In this document: positions 12,631 to 24,800 of the stretch, in pieces
Position numbering within the stretch: position 1 is the stretch's first letter
Layout: every line of letters starts with the position of its first letter
Source of the DNA: Spirodela intermedia
Lineage: Eukaryota; Streptophyta; Magnoliopsida; Alismatales; Araceae
Reading direction: 5' to 3'
Length of the DNA: 64,000 nt
Assembly: GCA_902729315.2 (NCBI GenBank)
Contig: LR746277.1
Location: forward strand, 5,275,001 to 5,339,000
Notes under the pieces: model-generated
Databases searched by the model: none
Seen by the model: the letters and a program-made list of their open reading frames with translations, nothing else
Told to the model about the DNA's origin: nothing
Position numbers and translations under genes: made by a program

Positions 12631-13384
12631 AAGCACCCATAATGCAACAAAAAAATAAAATGCACAAAATATTATTTATTATTTTATTATAATTTAGTGA
12701 TATTGATTGGGTACACATTTTTCTTTTTCGTAATCTTTGGGTGACAAAGAATTTATAATGGATTGTTTTCTTTAGTTTCATTCTCTTTTGTTTCTGCATT
12801 TACACTTTATCCTCATATTCTTATATATCAAGTGAGTGACACATTTTGATAGAGAGTATCTAATTTATTATTATTATTATTATTATTTTATCAATTTTAG
12901 AATAAATCTAAAATTAAAATCTATTTTTTCTACTAGATTTTAACAAAAACAAAAAATAGAGTGCTTAAATATTATGTTTTGATAAATCATCATTGCAAAG
13001 ACAATCATAATTCATTATAATTCTCATTTAATTTCTTATGAAACTCAATTTTATCAATTTTATAATTCTAGATATTTTATAAGAAATTATTTACACACAT
13101 CATTTCATATCCAAAAATTACTCCCATGAGCTCCCATCTTGGTTAGACACAAATCATCTTTATAATATATTACTTCAAATATTTCTATCCTTAAAAAGAT
13201 TTTTGTGACTCCAACCATCTAAGTTAGATGTGTCTCATCCTCAAAATTCATATCGTTTAACTTCAACTTGTGTCATTCAAGTATACTTTGTAACTTGAAG
13301 TATAACTCAACTATAAATTAAATAATCTGAATCACCTCCTCAAATGTTATGCATCAAATAGCTCAACTCTATATTTTTCTCACA

Positions 13385-13805
13385 ACTCATTACCCTATTT
13401 TCACATGTAGGTGTTGTTTCTCAACTTAATTTAGTCATTAGTTCATTTGGCTTCAAGTGAGCCTCATGTTGCTCTCCTAGCTTGGTCTTAGTTGATGCCG
13501 ACCCTTAGATCATCTCATGTGTGAGTGGGGACATCATACTCGACATTACTTCCTTGCCACTTCTTTTAGTATCTCCAAACACTTCCCCCCTTTCCATGCA
13601 CCAAGTTGTTCAACTCTAGGTTTTCCTTATGACTCACCTTATTTTTAGGAGTGATTGTTCATTCCCAACTCACTCTATTTTTAGTTATTAGTTCATCTGA
13701 CTTATAGTGAGCTTCCTATTGTTCCCCTAACTTGGTCTTAGTTCGTATCAACCCTTTGTTTATCTTAAGAGGGAGTTGGGGACATCATATTTAACATTAC
13801 CTCAA
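13385..13805. repeat. Tandem duplication of about 250 bp
   Basis: 13430-13560 and 13670-13800 match imperfectly: both contain ttagttcat-tg-ctt, agtgagc, cctaacttggtcttagtt, accctt, gtggggacatcata and acattacctc/ttcc. Divergence suggests an old event. Confidence 0.7.
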
Positions 13806-13984
13806 TGGCAAAGATTGCATGTTGTACTTTTAGACATTTGTTTGATTTCTTCTTCCATGGTAGATAGGCAATGCACTTTTTACTTCAGTTTTTCAAATTC
13901 TTTCTCTATATTTTCATCTTTCTCATTATTATATTTCGATATCATTGTATTGTAGTTATTGACTTTGATATTAGATGATGTACA

Positions 13985-14282
13985 ACTTTGGGTTAGGGCT
14001 GTGAAAATGAAAGAACTCACAAGGAAAAAACTAAACTTACAAGGTAATCAGCCATAAAGGAGTTCTCTGACTTAGGGGATACCTTCACTCCTACAAGAGA
14101 TCAATTGTAGAATACCTCTTTCCACCCTCTCATGTAACTAAAAAACCCACATTTTTTATAACCCTAATTCTTTCCTAATTTTGTCTTATACCACTGCTCG
14201 AGCCTTACGAGCAATTAAATAATTATCTCTTTCTTCTTTCTATGGTACTTAAGCCATGGGCCCATTCAACTGGTATAAGGTC
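13985..14282. repeat. Right LTR-like direct repeat
   Basis: Partner of the left repeat at 6800-7150 in direct orientation. It ends near tggtataaggtc (14271-14282), which resembles the plant tRNA-Met primer-binding motif on the plus strand. Confidence 0.6.
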
Positions 14283-14289
14283 TATTTAT

Positions 14290-15330
14290 TTTTTATTTTT
14301 TATTGTTTAACTTTAAGCTCCTAATAATTTAGAAAACTTCTATCAAATATAAATTCATCACAATTTTATAGTACTTCAATCTGGTTGATCTACTCCACTC
14401 CTCAAAGATCAAGTCCTTCAGTTCCACTAACTCCCACTTATTTACAAGTTCATCCACCTACTAGATTTTGCAATTCTAGTTGACTCAAGATTCCTCCATA
14501 AAATCTCCTCTAGATTAGAAATTATAAGAGACCTGCAATCAACCAAGTTGATTGCCAAAGTTTCACAAGTTATAGACCTTAGAAGATCACACAATAAACT
14601 CATAGAAGATTCCCAATGAATGTCGAATAGCTACCAAGCTCTTTGATGGTCTTGATTATTTCTTTTTCAAGCTTGGTGGCATGTAAGCTAATTATAAATG
14701 GCTTGTCAAGTGGTATTGAGTTTTATTCTAGCTGTGGAAGAGCTGGATTGATGTTGTATCTTGATGCAGAAAATCTCTTATCTTCACTTAGGCTCATGAA
14801 GGTTTTCCTTTTGATACTGGTTCTCTTTCTTCTCTCTTCTCTATCTTGCTTCTACGCACTTTCTTGCAGCCTTTATAGACACCATTAGGATTATTGGGTA
14901 ATAGGTGGCTCTCTCTCTCTCAATGTGAAGTTTTTTTCTTAATTCTTGTCATGCTGTGAAAGGTGCAACATGTTAGCCCGTCTTATATTGAATTTAATCC
15001 TCAGATATTCCATTTATAGTTAATCTTCTAATCCTATCCGTTTGATGAGATACACGGATCATTTGACTTATCCTAACTTGCAACAAAAATGAACTAATAA
15101 ATAATTTCTATTTATGCCCAATAATGTTGTATGATCTTTTTTTCTGAGTCAACTTCTTCCATATTGTAGACATCTCCTTAGACTTGTGCACATTTATTTA
15201 TAGCTAATTACTTGCGTCAGCCTTCATCCTTCTTCATGTTCATATTAATTTGTTAAATCATCCTATTATTTTAGTCATCATCAAAATCGGTGCAACTCTG
15301 AATACCTTTGGTTCATAGCAAATGACACTC
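14290..15330. other. AT-rich intergenic DNA, no gene seen
   Basis: No ORF with recognisable similarity and no repeat structure beyond short AT- and CT-rich runs. Confidence 0.6.
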
Positions 15331-15724
15331 CAAGTTCGTTTTATCTCAAGCGTTTCATTTTCCATGGATTAATCAGAGCTCGTTCCCTTCCAAGAAAGAT
15401 CCCCCCTCCCCTTCCTTTGACTAGTCTCTCGCGGACGCTGCCCACCCCCCCACCCCCACGCATGAGAAATCCATGGTCTCTCTCTCGCTGATATATATAT
15501 TTATATATTCTCTGTCGGAAGGTCGGTCTGTCTCTCTCTCTCTCTCTCATCCGTCATCTCATCAGGGGGAGGGCGGATCCTCTCTCCTACGAAGCGATCG
15601 ACGAATTGCCGCCGACCGCGAGGAAGGGAGCGTGCAAAATTCAGCCTCCAAACACCGCAATCGACAAGCTACAGATCTCCCGTCGCGTCCAAAAAGAGCC
15701 CCAGAACGAGCTCACATGAACTTT

Positions 15725-15765
<41 letters not shown>

Positions 15766-17172
15766 TTTCTCTCTCTAGATGGGTCCCTCCCTCTCTGCCG
15801 AGCTCGTCCTCTCGCCCTTGTATCCATTTTCTCCGGCGTCGGCGTCAGAGGGGGGCGGCACCGCCGTAGGGATTGGCCGGCGGCATATCCTCCAGCTGTC
15901 AAGGCATCAATCATCCTGGGCGCGGTCACAGCGCATTGAATGCCCCGGGGGATCGGATCTTTGCCAGCCGCAGGATCTTCGAAGCAAGGAAATTTCGGCG
16001 AGATATATATAGATATATATATTATTTTTCTTTTTTGGGGGGAGAAAATTGGAATCATTCCAAACATGCTCTCTCAGACGCAGACTTCGCGCCGATCCAG
16101 CGCCATTGATGCCTTCTGATCTGATAATCCACGTTTTTTTCCCATAACATTGATTTCTATGTCCTCAATTTAAGGCGTGTAGAGAGAGCGAGAGAGAGGA
16201 GTCAGCCGAGTTCAGTCCAATCTGGACATGGTCGGTCAACGTGGGAGAGAGAGAAATCACCGCTTCCACGAGACAGCCGCCACGCCAGTGCCTCGTCAGC
16301 GGCTCTATCGCCCTTGACGAGGTCAGTGTAGCCCAGTTTTCCCCTCCCGACTGCCCGGAAGGCGGCCACGTCATCAATTACTTCCACGATCAGAGAAAAG
16401 ACCCCCGGTGCCCTTGATATTATCGCTTTTGTTTAGAGAGAGAAAATACTTTTTTTATTCTCTCTCCTGCAATCAGGAGAGAGCTCCTTCTCTCACTTAG
16501 TGGGCCCATCACCCTCTCTCTCTCTCTCTCTGCCTAGAATATTTATTTATCTATTTATTTATTTATTGATGGAAGCTTGGAGGAGGCGATGAGTCCTTAT
16601 TGAGGGAAGCTTGGCCCCTTCGTCCTCGTCCCGGCGGTTGCCCGGTTAGAGAGAGAAACTAGAAAGATAAAGGAAGGGAGGCGAGTTAGAGAGAGAAAGG
16701 ACGGGAGGGTGTGCCCCCCTTTCTTACGCTTCCTCATCCAATGCTGCCAAAACCACAACACGATCTGCTTCTCCCCCTCTGCTCCCTCCTCTTCGTCGTC
16801 GTCTTCGTCCTCTTCCTCTTCCTCCTCCACCAGACTGGCCCTTGACCTGCGCCCACCACCTTCTCCATCGGAGCGCGCATTCCCCCCTCCCTCCTCCCGT
16901 TTTCCTCCGCAGGATAGAGACTGCATTTCCGTGGGATCCGCCTACCCCCAGAATCGATCATCCCCAGTCTTCCTTCATCCCCATCCCTCTTCCCGTATTC
17001 CTCCCCAGAGCAAGGTCTATCTGTCCTCATAGCTTCATAAGACTCCTCTCTCTCTCTCTCTCTCTCTCTGGGTTTGGGGTTTCTTTTGCTGTAAGGAAGG
17101 AGAGAGCAATCCGGGTATCCGGGGAGCCGAGGAGGGAAGATTTCGCTGCTGGCTCTGAGGGAGCGCTCTCAG
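15330..17172 (+). promoter_or_regulatory. CT-rich upstream region of the TBC gene
   Basis: GC-richer DNA with many CT arrays (15534-15549, 15726-15778, 16513-16531, 17046-17070), an ATTT array (16545-16567) and a tcg/tcc triplet tract (about 16785-16835). The part just before 17173 probably forms the 5' UTR. CT tracts are common in plant core promoters and leaders. No ORF here resembles a known protein; the Ser/Leu-rich and Arg/Glu-rich ORFs come from the arrays. Confidence 0.5.
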
Positions 17173-20100
17173 ATGATTCAATCCTCATCATCGCCTTCGG
17201 CGGCCGGGGGATCGTGCGCCGACAGCTCCAGGTTTCCGAACCTTAGGGGTGTTCGATGGCGTATGAATCTGGGGATTCTGCCATCGTCTCCGGATGCTTC
17301 GATCGAGGACATCAGACGGGTCGCCGCGGACTCCCGTAGGAGGTAAAAACTGGCGTTTATGCCGTGTGCTCTTATTGCTGGGGGCTCGTTTTCCATGCAA
17401 GACATGACTATCCCTCACTTGGTATTTTTCTTGTGCGTGGTTATATTGCCGACCTATTCTGTTGCGTTCGAAGTCCAACTTTGGATGGTGGATCTGCACA
17501 ACAGTTTTAGCATGACTTAATTTTCATTTCCATTTTTCCTGCCGTTTTTACATTCGGTATGATGGGAGAGCTGCCCTGATTTTTCGCCGATGACAGCTGC
17601 TCTTATTCCTTTGTAGTCATGATCGTTCATTCTCAAATCTCTTTTTTGGGTGTGAGATTTATGGGGCTTCATATCTCAAACCCTGTTGTTGCGGTTGACG
17701 CTTTGAATCATTTTCTTGATTGTTTCCTTGCTCACAAGTCGTTTCAGAAGCCTTGATAGTTTTTATGGTTCGGTTTTCAATGGGTAATCTATACTAAGTG
17801 ATTCTGTAAGCGACAATCCAAATTTTAGTTTGGATTTTGCACGTAGAAGAACAAGTCAACTTTAGAATTTAAACATGGCAGCTCGTTTCTGCCCGTGGTT
17901 TGAAAATTTGGAAAGTTTCAGTTTAAGATCAATCGATTTAGGTCGGAATGGGATACTATAACTGGTCCTAAATAAGATGAGCTAGAACAGATTAGCTGAG
18001 ACGCGGAGAAATAGGGTCGTTTTAAAAGTCGATTGGCATTCCCGGTTATAAAGGGTGTCAGAACTGGATAAGTGAGTACTAAAAGAAAATAAAAATAAAA
18101 GAAAAGAAAATAAATTGATCACCGTTTCTGTTCTTCCTTATGAACCTCAACTTAGTTCCTTTGAAAGGAAGGATGGGGTCGAATTGGGCAAGTGTGGGAG
18201 GAGGCAACAAAAAGGCTTGGAAAAATTGGCATTTTTGTGCGAAAAATTGCTATTTTGAGAAATAATATGATGATATATTCCATTATTAATCACGTCAGCT
18301 AATACCTTGGGATCTGTTCTGGGTCCACATTAAATGGTTGGACTATTTTTATAAAGAATTATTATACATCGATGGCCCAAATTTCATTTTAGCTACATTC
18401 TGAATGTGCAGGTATGCTATCTTAAGGCGTCAGCTTCTAATGGACCCTAATTTCCACAAGGATGGAAATAGGTCTCCGGATCTCGTCATGGACAATCCGC
18501 TATCACAAAATCCAGGTATCTTTACCTCATTTTTTGTCTCAATTATTTTATTCAATGGTTTTTAATCACAGTTTTCTCAGAATAATAGCTAAAATCTTGT
18601 TATGATGGATTTCATATTACTTGATCGTGTGATTACATTATTTCTTTCTTATTCATCAATCATCAATCATCAATCACATGCCAAAATCGTACAAGGCGCA
18701 CCAAGTGTATTGAATCTATAACTTTATATCAAACCGATTAGTCACATACCGACTGTTTAAATCAAGTTTGCTTGCAATCTGTTATTTTATGACTGATCAT
18801 TTGCTCGCATCAAATCCCAGCTCTAGCTTATATATGCTGCCTAATCTTGTTCTGATGGGTTGTTTCCGTTCATTTTCCCCATGCAGACAGCCAGTGGGGG
18901 CGTTTTTTCCAGAATGCCGAGCTGGAGAAGCAGGTTGACCAAGATTTGTCACGCTTGTATCCAGAGCAAGGGAGCTACTTCCAAACTCAGCCATGTCAGG
19001 CCATGCTTAGGAGGATATTACTGTTATGGTGTCTTCGACATCCAGGATACGGATATAAACAAGGTGACTTTTTCTATGTACCTAAAGCTTGTCAGTCCTC
19101 GATGACCGAAGACAATAGCAATTAACATGCTAATCATGTGCTCGTAAAAAGCAATCTGAGCGCCATGGGGTTTATGTTGGAGCTCCATAGCCATTTTTTC
19201 ATTAAGATTATTATTACTTCCTACCGCCCATTTGAACTTGAGCGGGGGAAGGCTTTGGTTGCTTATATTTATATTCATATTCACCCAAAAACATGGATTT
19301 TTCGCTTGACTTTTTAGGCGGACATTCATATGTTCTTCTATTTTTGACATTTTTGCTATGTTACAGGAATGCACGAGTTAATGGCTCCTCTAATCTACGT
19401 CCTCTACATCGATGTGCAACAGCTCTCTCAAGTTAGGAGGCTCTATGAAGACCAGTTCAATGACGAGTTCGATGGAAGGTCCTTCTCTGAATCCGAGACC
19501 ATGTCCAAGTATGGGATCAGAAAGAGCGCGGTCTGGGATGGTGAAACTGGCGAAGATGGTTCTCAGGGAGCTGCAGGAAGGGGTAGCAGCTCGGATGAGC
19601 TCGATCCTGAAACAAGGGAAATAATCTTGCTGAACGATGCTTATGGAACAGAAGGAGAACTCGGTATTATCCTCTCAGAGAGATTCATGGAGCACGATGC
19701 TTACTGCATGTTCAACGCTTTGATGAACGGGGCCGATGGTGTGGTCGCCATAGCGGACTTCTTCTCTCCTTCTCCTTCTCCTGGATCCAGTTCAGGCCTG
19801 AGCCCTGTGATCGAGGCATCCTCTGCACTGTACCACCTGCTTTCGGCTGTGGATTCGCCGCTTCATTGTCACCTCACCGAGCTCGAGGTCGAACCCCAGT
19901 ACTTTGCTCTCCGATGGCTGCGGGTCCTATTTGGGCGCGAGTTCTCGCTGCAGGATCTCTTGGCCATATGGGACGAGATATTCTCCTCTCCCAACGGGAC
20001 ATCTCATCTGATCGGAGAAGATGAAGCGCAGGTCAACTTCAGGATCTTGTCTTGCCCCCGGGGGGCCTTTATTGTCTCTGTGGCGGTCTCCATGATTCTT

Positions 20101-21460
20101 CATCTGAGGTCTTCTCTCCTCGCCACCGAGAACACCACCACCTGCCTCCAGAGGCTGCTCAACTTTCCGGAGAACGTGAATCTGAGGAAGCTGATCGACA
20201 AGGCGAGGTCTCTGCAGGATCTGGCGATGGATTTAAACATCTGTTCTCATTTGGAGCCTCCCTTGAATGGTTCAGCCCGCAAGAACTCAGCCCATGTCAG
20301 GCGTTACAGCATTTCTTCAGGCTCGGTCTCCCCTGGGACCCCGCACTACCCAGTGCTCGACAGCTACTGGGAGGAGAAGTGGCGGGTGCTCTACAGGTCG
20401 GAAGAACAGTCACAGAAGGGGAGCAACAGCGACCAGAAGGGGATTCTGAATGGGACTTCTGGTAGGAGAGGCTTGACCCTCCTGAAGACTCGGTCGGATA
20501 TCTCCCCATTGAAAGCCATGGCCAGAGAGAACGAAAGCTCCCCGGCAGTCAGACGCAGACTGTTTGGCGACTCTCCTCCGGTGATTGACCTGACGAAGGT
20601 GGAAGATGGAGGGCTGACCGATGCATCGAGCACAGAGGACCACCTTCCATCGACCATGGCCAATGCGGAGGAGACGTGCTCAAGCGGGGAGAATTCTGCC
20701 TCGTTCTCCACTGCCACGAGCCCCCTAAGCGCACGAGATGGCCATGAAAATGACCCGGAGAAGACCAACTTCACTTCAAGGTCGTCCTCCGGCGATGCGG
20801 AGGAGGTGGCCGAACAAGTGGAGAACCTTACGATCTGTGGAGCTTCAGATGGCCCGCCTGTGGTTGCCGTTGATGGGGCGGCGAAGGGAGCAGAAGCTTT
20901 GAGGGAGAAGAAGGTGCTGCCGCCCAGTAGATTCCAGTGGTTCTGGAAATTTGGCAGAGGTGGCGGTGAAGGTGCTGCTGCAGAGAATGGAAATGGCGAG
21001 GCGGCTGATGTTGGCTCGGGTTCGTCGTCATCTGCTGGTGGCGGTGCTGCGAGCAGGGTGGAAGTCGGGGACAAGAGGATGATGGGCACCTTGAAGAATC
21101 TTGGCCAATCCATGCTGGAGAATATTCAGGTGAGATGGCTTCAAACTCTCTCTCTCTCCCGAGATTTAGAATAAATAAATAAACGCAGAAACCTAGCTAA
21201 TATTGCCGTGGTAAGTAAGCATGTTCCTGGGTCTTCCTAGTGGATCAGTAGGAAGTAGAGTCATCACTTTACTCTCATTTGACTCGGATCGGGTTGACTT
21301 TTGGCAGGTGCTGGAGTCGGCCTTCCAGCAAGACCGGGGGGGCCAGGTGGGGTCGCTGGATAACCGGTCAAACAATATCCTCGGGGGGAAAGGTCAGGCG
21401 GCGGCCATGGCGGCGCTCAAGGAGCTTCGGAAGATCAGCCAGCTGCTATTCGAGATGTGA
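17173..21460 (+). CDS. TBC-domain Rab GTPase-activating protein, TBC1D5-like
   Basis: Five exons: join(17173..17342, 18412..18515, 18887..19063, 19367..21129, 21308..21460), 788 aa. The N-terminal part reads NLRGVRWRMNLGILP, typical of the start of a TBC domain. The two catalytic fingers are present: Arg114 in VDQDLSRLYPE and Gln150 in GYKQGMHELMAPL, so GAP activity is likely. FMEHDAYCMFNALM and the ALRWLRVLFGREF segment (W-x-x-x-x-F-x-R-E-F) complete the domain by about residue 430. The C-terminal half is Ser/Gly/Pro-rich and low in order, ending LKELRKISQLLFEM. Such proteins accelerate GTP hydrolysis by Rabs on endosomes; animal TBC1D5 acts on Rab7 with retromer. The start is the first ATG giving the conserved N-terminus. 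The large fourth exon is GC-rich (monocot style). Confidence 0.92.
18650..18678. repeat. TCAA tetranucleotide repeat
   Basis: Short array of atca/tcaa units in intron 2 of the TBC gene. Confidence 0.85.
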
Positions 21461-21835
21461 GTGTCTTGTACTTCGCCTGTTATTCTTGCCTGTACATAAA
21501 TTCATTTGTATCTACCATTCTTCCCGACGCCCTTCATAAGTCTCCGGGGGTGTCTGCCCCCATTTTTCCCTCCCTTCCCTTCCCCTCCCCGTATAAATAA
21601 TCATTAGCTCTCTCTCTCTCTCTCTCTTTCTCTCTCCCCCCCTCTCTCATGACTTGGTCTGCCACCAAGTGCATTCACACACCCTGGAAACAGAGCCCAT
21701 CGCATTCAAGATCCATGACGCAGCAAATGTGTAGAGAGGGGGAGAGAGAGAGTCCAGAGGGCGAATGAAGAATGCAGATGAACACGAGTGAGAAAAACGA
21801 TCCACCAGAGGGGATTCAAAGCGGCGCGCGCAAAG
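21461..21835. other. Convergent 3' ends of the TBC and sterol reductase genes
   Basis: A 375-bp spacer between two stop codons facing each other, so both 3' UTRs fall here and may overlap. It contains a CT array at about 21608-21640. Confidence 0.7.
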
Positions 21836-24800
21836 CTAGTAGACTCCGGGGACGATCCTGTAGGGCACCCTCTGACAGTACATCTTCCAGTACTTGCCGT
21901 ACCTGTGTCAAGAAAGCCCATCCGCCATTAGAGATGATCCATCCATCGGTCATGCCACCAAATCAAATCGGCGCAATCCAACCCAGCCCACAATCGCGAC
22001 CGAGATGATTACGATGGTAACATAGAAAAGAAAAGAAAGCCAGCAATTCTACTGCGGGCGGAGGGGAATTCACAAAGAGGAGAGGAGAGGAGAGGAGAAT
22101 CGTCGGCATACTTGGTGGAGCATCGATCGTCGTCACGCTTGGCGCGATCCGTGAGCAGAATCGTGAGATAAACCACGTAGAAGTACGGCAGGCACTGCAA
22201 CCGTTGACCCGGGGATAAGATAGATAAGGAGAGGGCGGCTTCCTCCTCCCATGTGGGGAGAATGGGAGAATGAGACTGGGGCTTACGTGGCTGAAGAGAG
22301 CCGGGGCTGTCCAGAAAAAGGAAGCGAGGATCTCCGGCACGTAGTGGAAGTGGCGGGCCAGACCCCACCTGCGGATTTCAGAAGATCAGTGTTTTTTTCA
22401 CCTTACAAAGGTCCGCTGGCCGGAAGTCAACACTGTCCGAGTCAAACTCACCAGCCGGAAGTCAACAGGAGGCTGGTCTTCGTCTCACCCTTGGTGGTCT
22501 GATAAGAGGCCAAAATCTGCAACAAAAGGGCCGTCGTCAGAAATCCCGTCAAGTCAAAGACGGGGCCGTTGACGAAAGCCCCACTTTTTTTTACCTTCGA
22601 CGGGGTCTTCCCCCAGATGGAGCACCTGCCGTTGGTCTTGCGGAAGTGCTGCCGCTGCCAGTCGCAGTCGTAGTTGATGTATATGCAGAGGAGCCCCGCG
22701 GCGAGGATCGACAGAGCAAGCTACGCCATTTTTAGGGTGAGGGTTAGGGTTAGGGTTAGGCCTGAGATACCATGGATTTCGATGAGGAAGAAGATGATGA
22801 AGGCTCTTCCTTCCACCCGGGATGGGGGGCATCCCTGAAGAAGTCAAGTAGATTTACTTACGGACAGGCCCAGATTCACGGGGTGGTTGACGAGGTACAT
22901 CCCGGGGGATGTGTAAACCGAGGGCACCCAGACGAGGCATCCCCAGCAGATGTAGAAGCCAGCTGATCGAGGAGGAGATGGGCACAAAAAATAACGGAGT
23001 GATGAGTCCCTCCGACCATCTCAATTGAGAAGCTTCGGAAAACGGACAAAGCCGATGCAAGGACCCGGGAAAGACTTGGTCGTCTTCCTGAGCACCCAAA
23101 CGGCTTTATCCCATAATCAGTTAATTCAGGGACTTGTGTAAAAACATCAAGGAAATGTAATTTTTTTTTTTTTCAGAACTGAGAAAGTTGATCGAATATC
23201 ATGAACATAATTATTATTATTATTATTATTTTCTGCTTACCTCTGTCATGGGCAATGTCCATTGTGTTCCAGTATCCGGATTCCCACCAAAAGAACTTGG
23301 AGACATAAACAAGCATCAATATCGTGTTGACAAGCATGGAGTCACTGACATGGCCGATTTCTTCGTACTGCAATAATGCGCAAGAAGGTTAGAGAAAAAC
23401 AGCCAGATGCGTTCTACCCAATTATGAACTGGGGAAGCCACAGACTTCGATGGATAGGGAAAAAAATAAAACATTTCTTTGAAAGATTCGGTTTTGCATT
23501 CTTGGGACAAGAATATTGTTCTGGAATCAAAATCCAAGATGAGATCTAAAATAATGATATCTGATCGTCTGAGAGGCGATACATTTTCTTTGAAGGTGGT
23601 TCGGTTTTGCATTCTGATAGCTCAAATAAAAAAAACATTCTTGGGACAAGAATATTGTTCTGGAATCAAAATCCAAGATGAGATCTAAAACCTCCAAGAG
23701 CACCGCTTTACTGGATGAGACCCGGTGGACCATTACGCGAGGAAAACGAAGATAGATCCTTCCTACGAAGTAGATTAATGCGCTAACCTGTTTGATGCAA
23801 TAGGTCAAGGACAGAACAGCCCATGACATCATGCCAAACCGACAATTTGTGAAGACTTTAATATCAAAGCTTTTACCAATTCTCGGATAAAGTTCCATTC
23901 CCTGCAGCCATAGTAAAGTAATATAAATTGAAGATACAAACACAGGCGAAAAATAGAATTAATCACGCGTCCTTGTAACCGTCTTAAAACCCATCGGATG
24001 ATTGGAATGATAGAAGGCAGTAGTTAAAAAATTAGAAAATCCTCATCCTCGAGTTCATGGGATGATGCTGCTAAGAATACTTTCTGCAGATAAACGGAAT
24101 TACTTTCTCCTATGAATATCTCTGAATGTTGGAAATACTTTCTGCCTAATTATTTATGTGCGCTTCCAAAAAAAATATGCTTCTTCAGGATATTTGAATC
24201 TGCTTCAATAAAATCTCATCCGTACCCATCTGAGACATTCTTGTAGGAGTGCTTATTGGTACCCTTTTTCTATTATAAAGGATATTATCTTTTTATCACT
24301 TACTGTATCCTTTTTTTCGTTTTTACCAGAAATATGATCAAATATGCTCCTTTTTTGTTGCAGATAGGACGTCAGATTTGCATGTAGAATGCCAAAATCA
24401 AGTTTTAATAAACCTACTGGGTCCAGAACTGTCTCATAAATTCTAATAATCAAGAAGATCATAAGTTGTAAATAGTAAGTTTTCAATAGGAGAGACAGTG
24501 GCAACTCACCAAATGTAGGCTTTGATTTTAAACTTAAAGGGATCTGTTATAGAGCTGTTCAACTAGTTAAGAAATGTGGCGCCCTGTGCTGTTGTAAGTC
24601 ATCACAATTTTCACTGCTATTAATTCCATTTTGTGGATTTCTGAACCACCTTTTTTAGAGTAAGTAGATAAGACATTGATTTTGAATATGAATTTTGGTT
24701 TAATGAGTTAATAGAAAAATTTCGAATTACTGCGCTGAGCATAATATACCCTGTGGTAACTTGCTAGATTCCCCATAAGGAAAATCACAAAAAATGACAT

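Larger units (their letters stand above)
6800..14290 (-). mobile_element. Decayed LTR retrotransposon region, Ty3/gypsy-like
   Basis: About 7.5 kb of AT-rich DNA without intact genes, bounded by two diverged direct repeats (about 6800-7150 and 13985-14282) that look like old LTRs. Inside, on the minus strand, is a broken gypsy reverse transcriptase (about 9400-9800). Several internal segments are tandemly duplicated. The RT reads on the minus strand, but the right repeat is followed on the plus strand by tggtataaggtc, which resembles a tRNA-Met primer-binding site. The element may therefore be nested or composite, and its orientation and exact ends are unresolved. Many stops and frameshifts and strongly diverged repeats mean an old insertion. 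Confidence 0.65.

Noticed and set aside
12867-12885. CRISPR-like or other regular spaced array
   Set aside because: Only a simple ATT microsatellite. No spaced direct repeats were found, and the DNA is from a plant nucleus.
15723-16067. ORFs encoding Arg-Glu or Ser-Leu runs at microsatellites (also 6195, 38333, 43561, 58237, 59216)
   Set aside because: Products of dinucleotide arrays, not genes.
18797-18994. Minus-strand ORF in the TBC intron/exon 3
   Set aside because: Antisense to the catalytic TBC exon; no similarity seen.
20391-21113. 240-codon minus-strand ORF
   Set aside because: Antisense shadow of the large GC-rich TBC exon; no recognisable domain.
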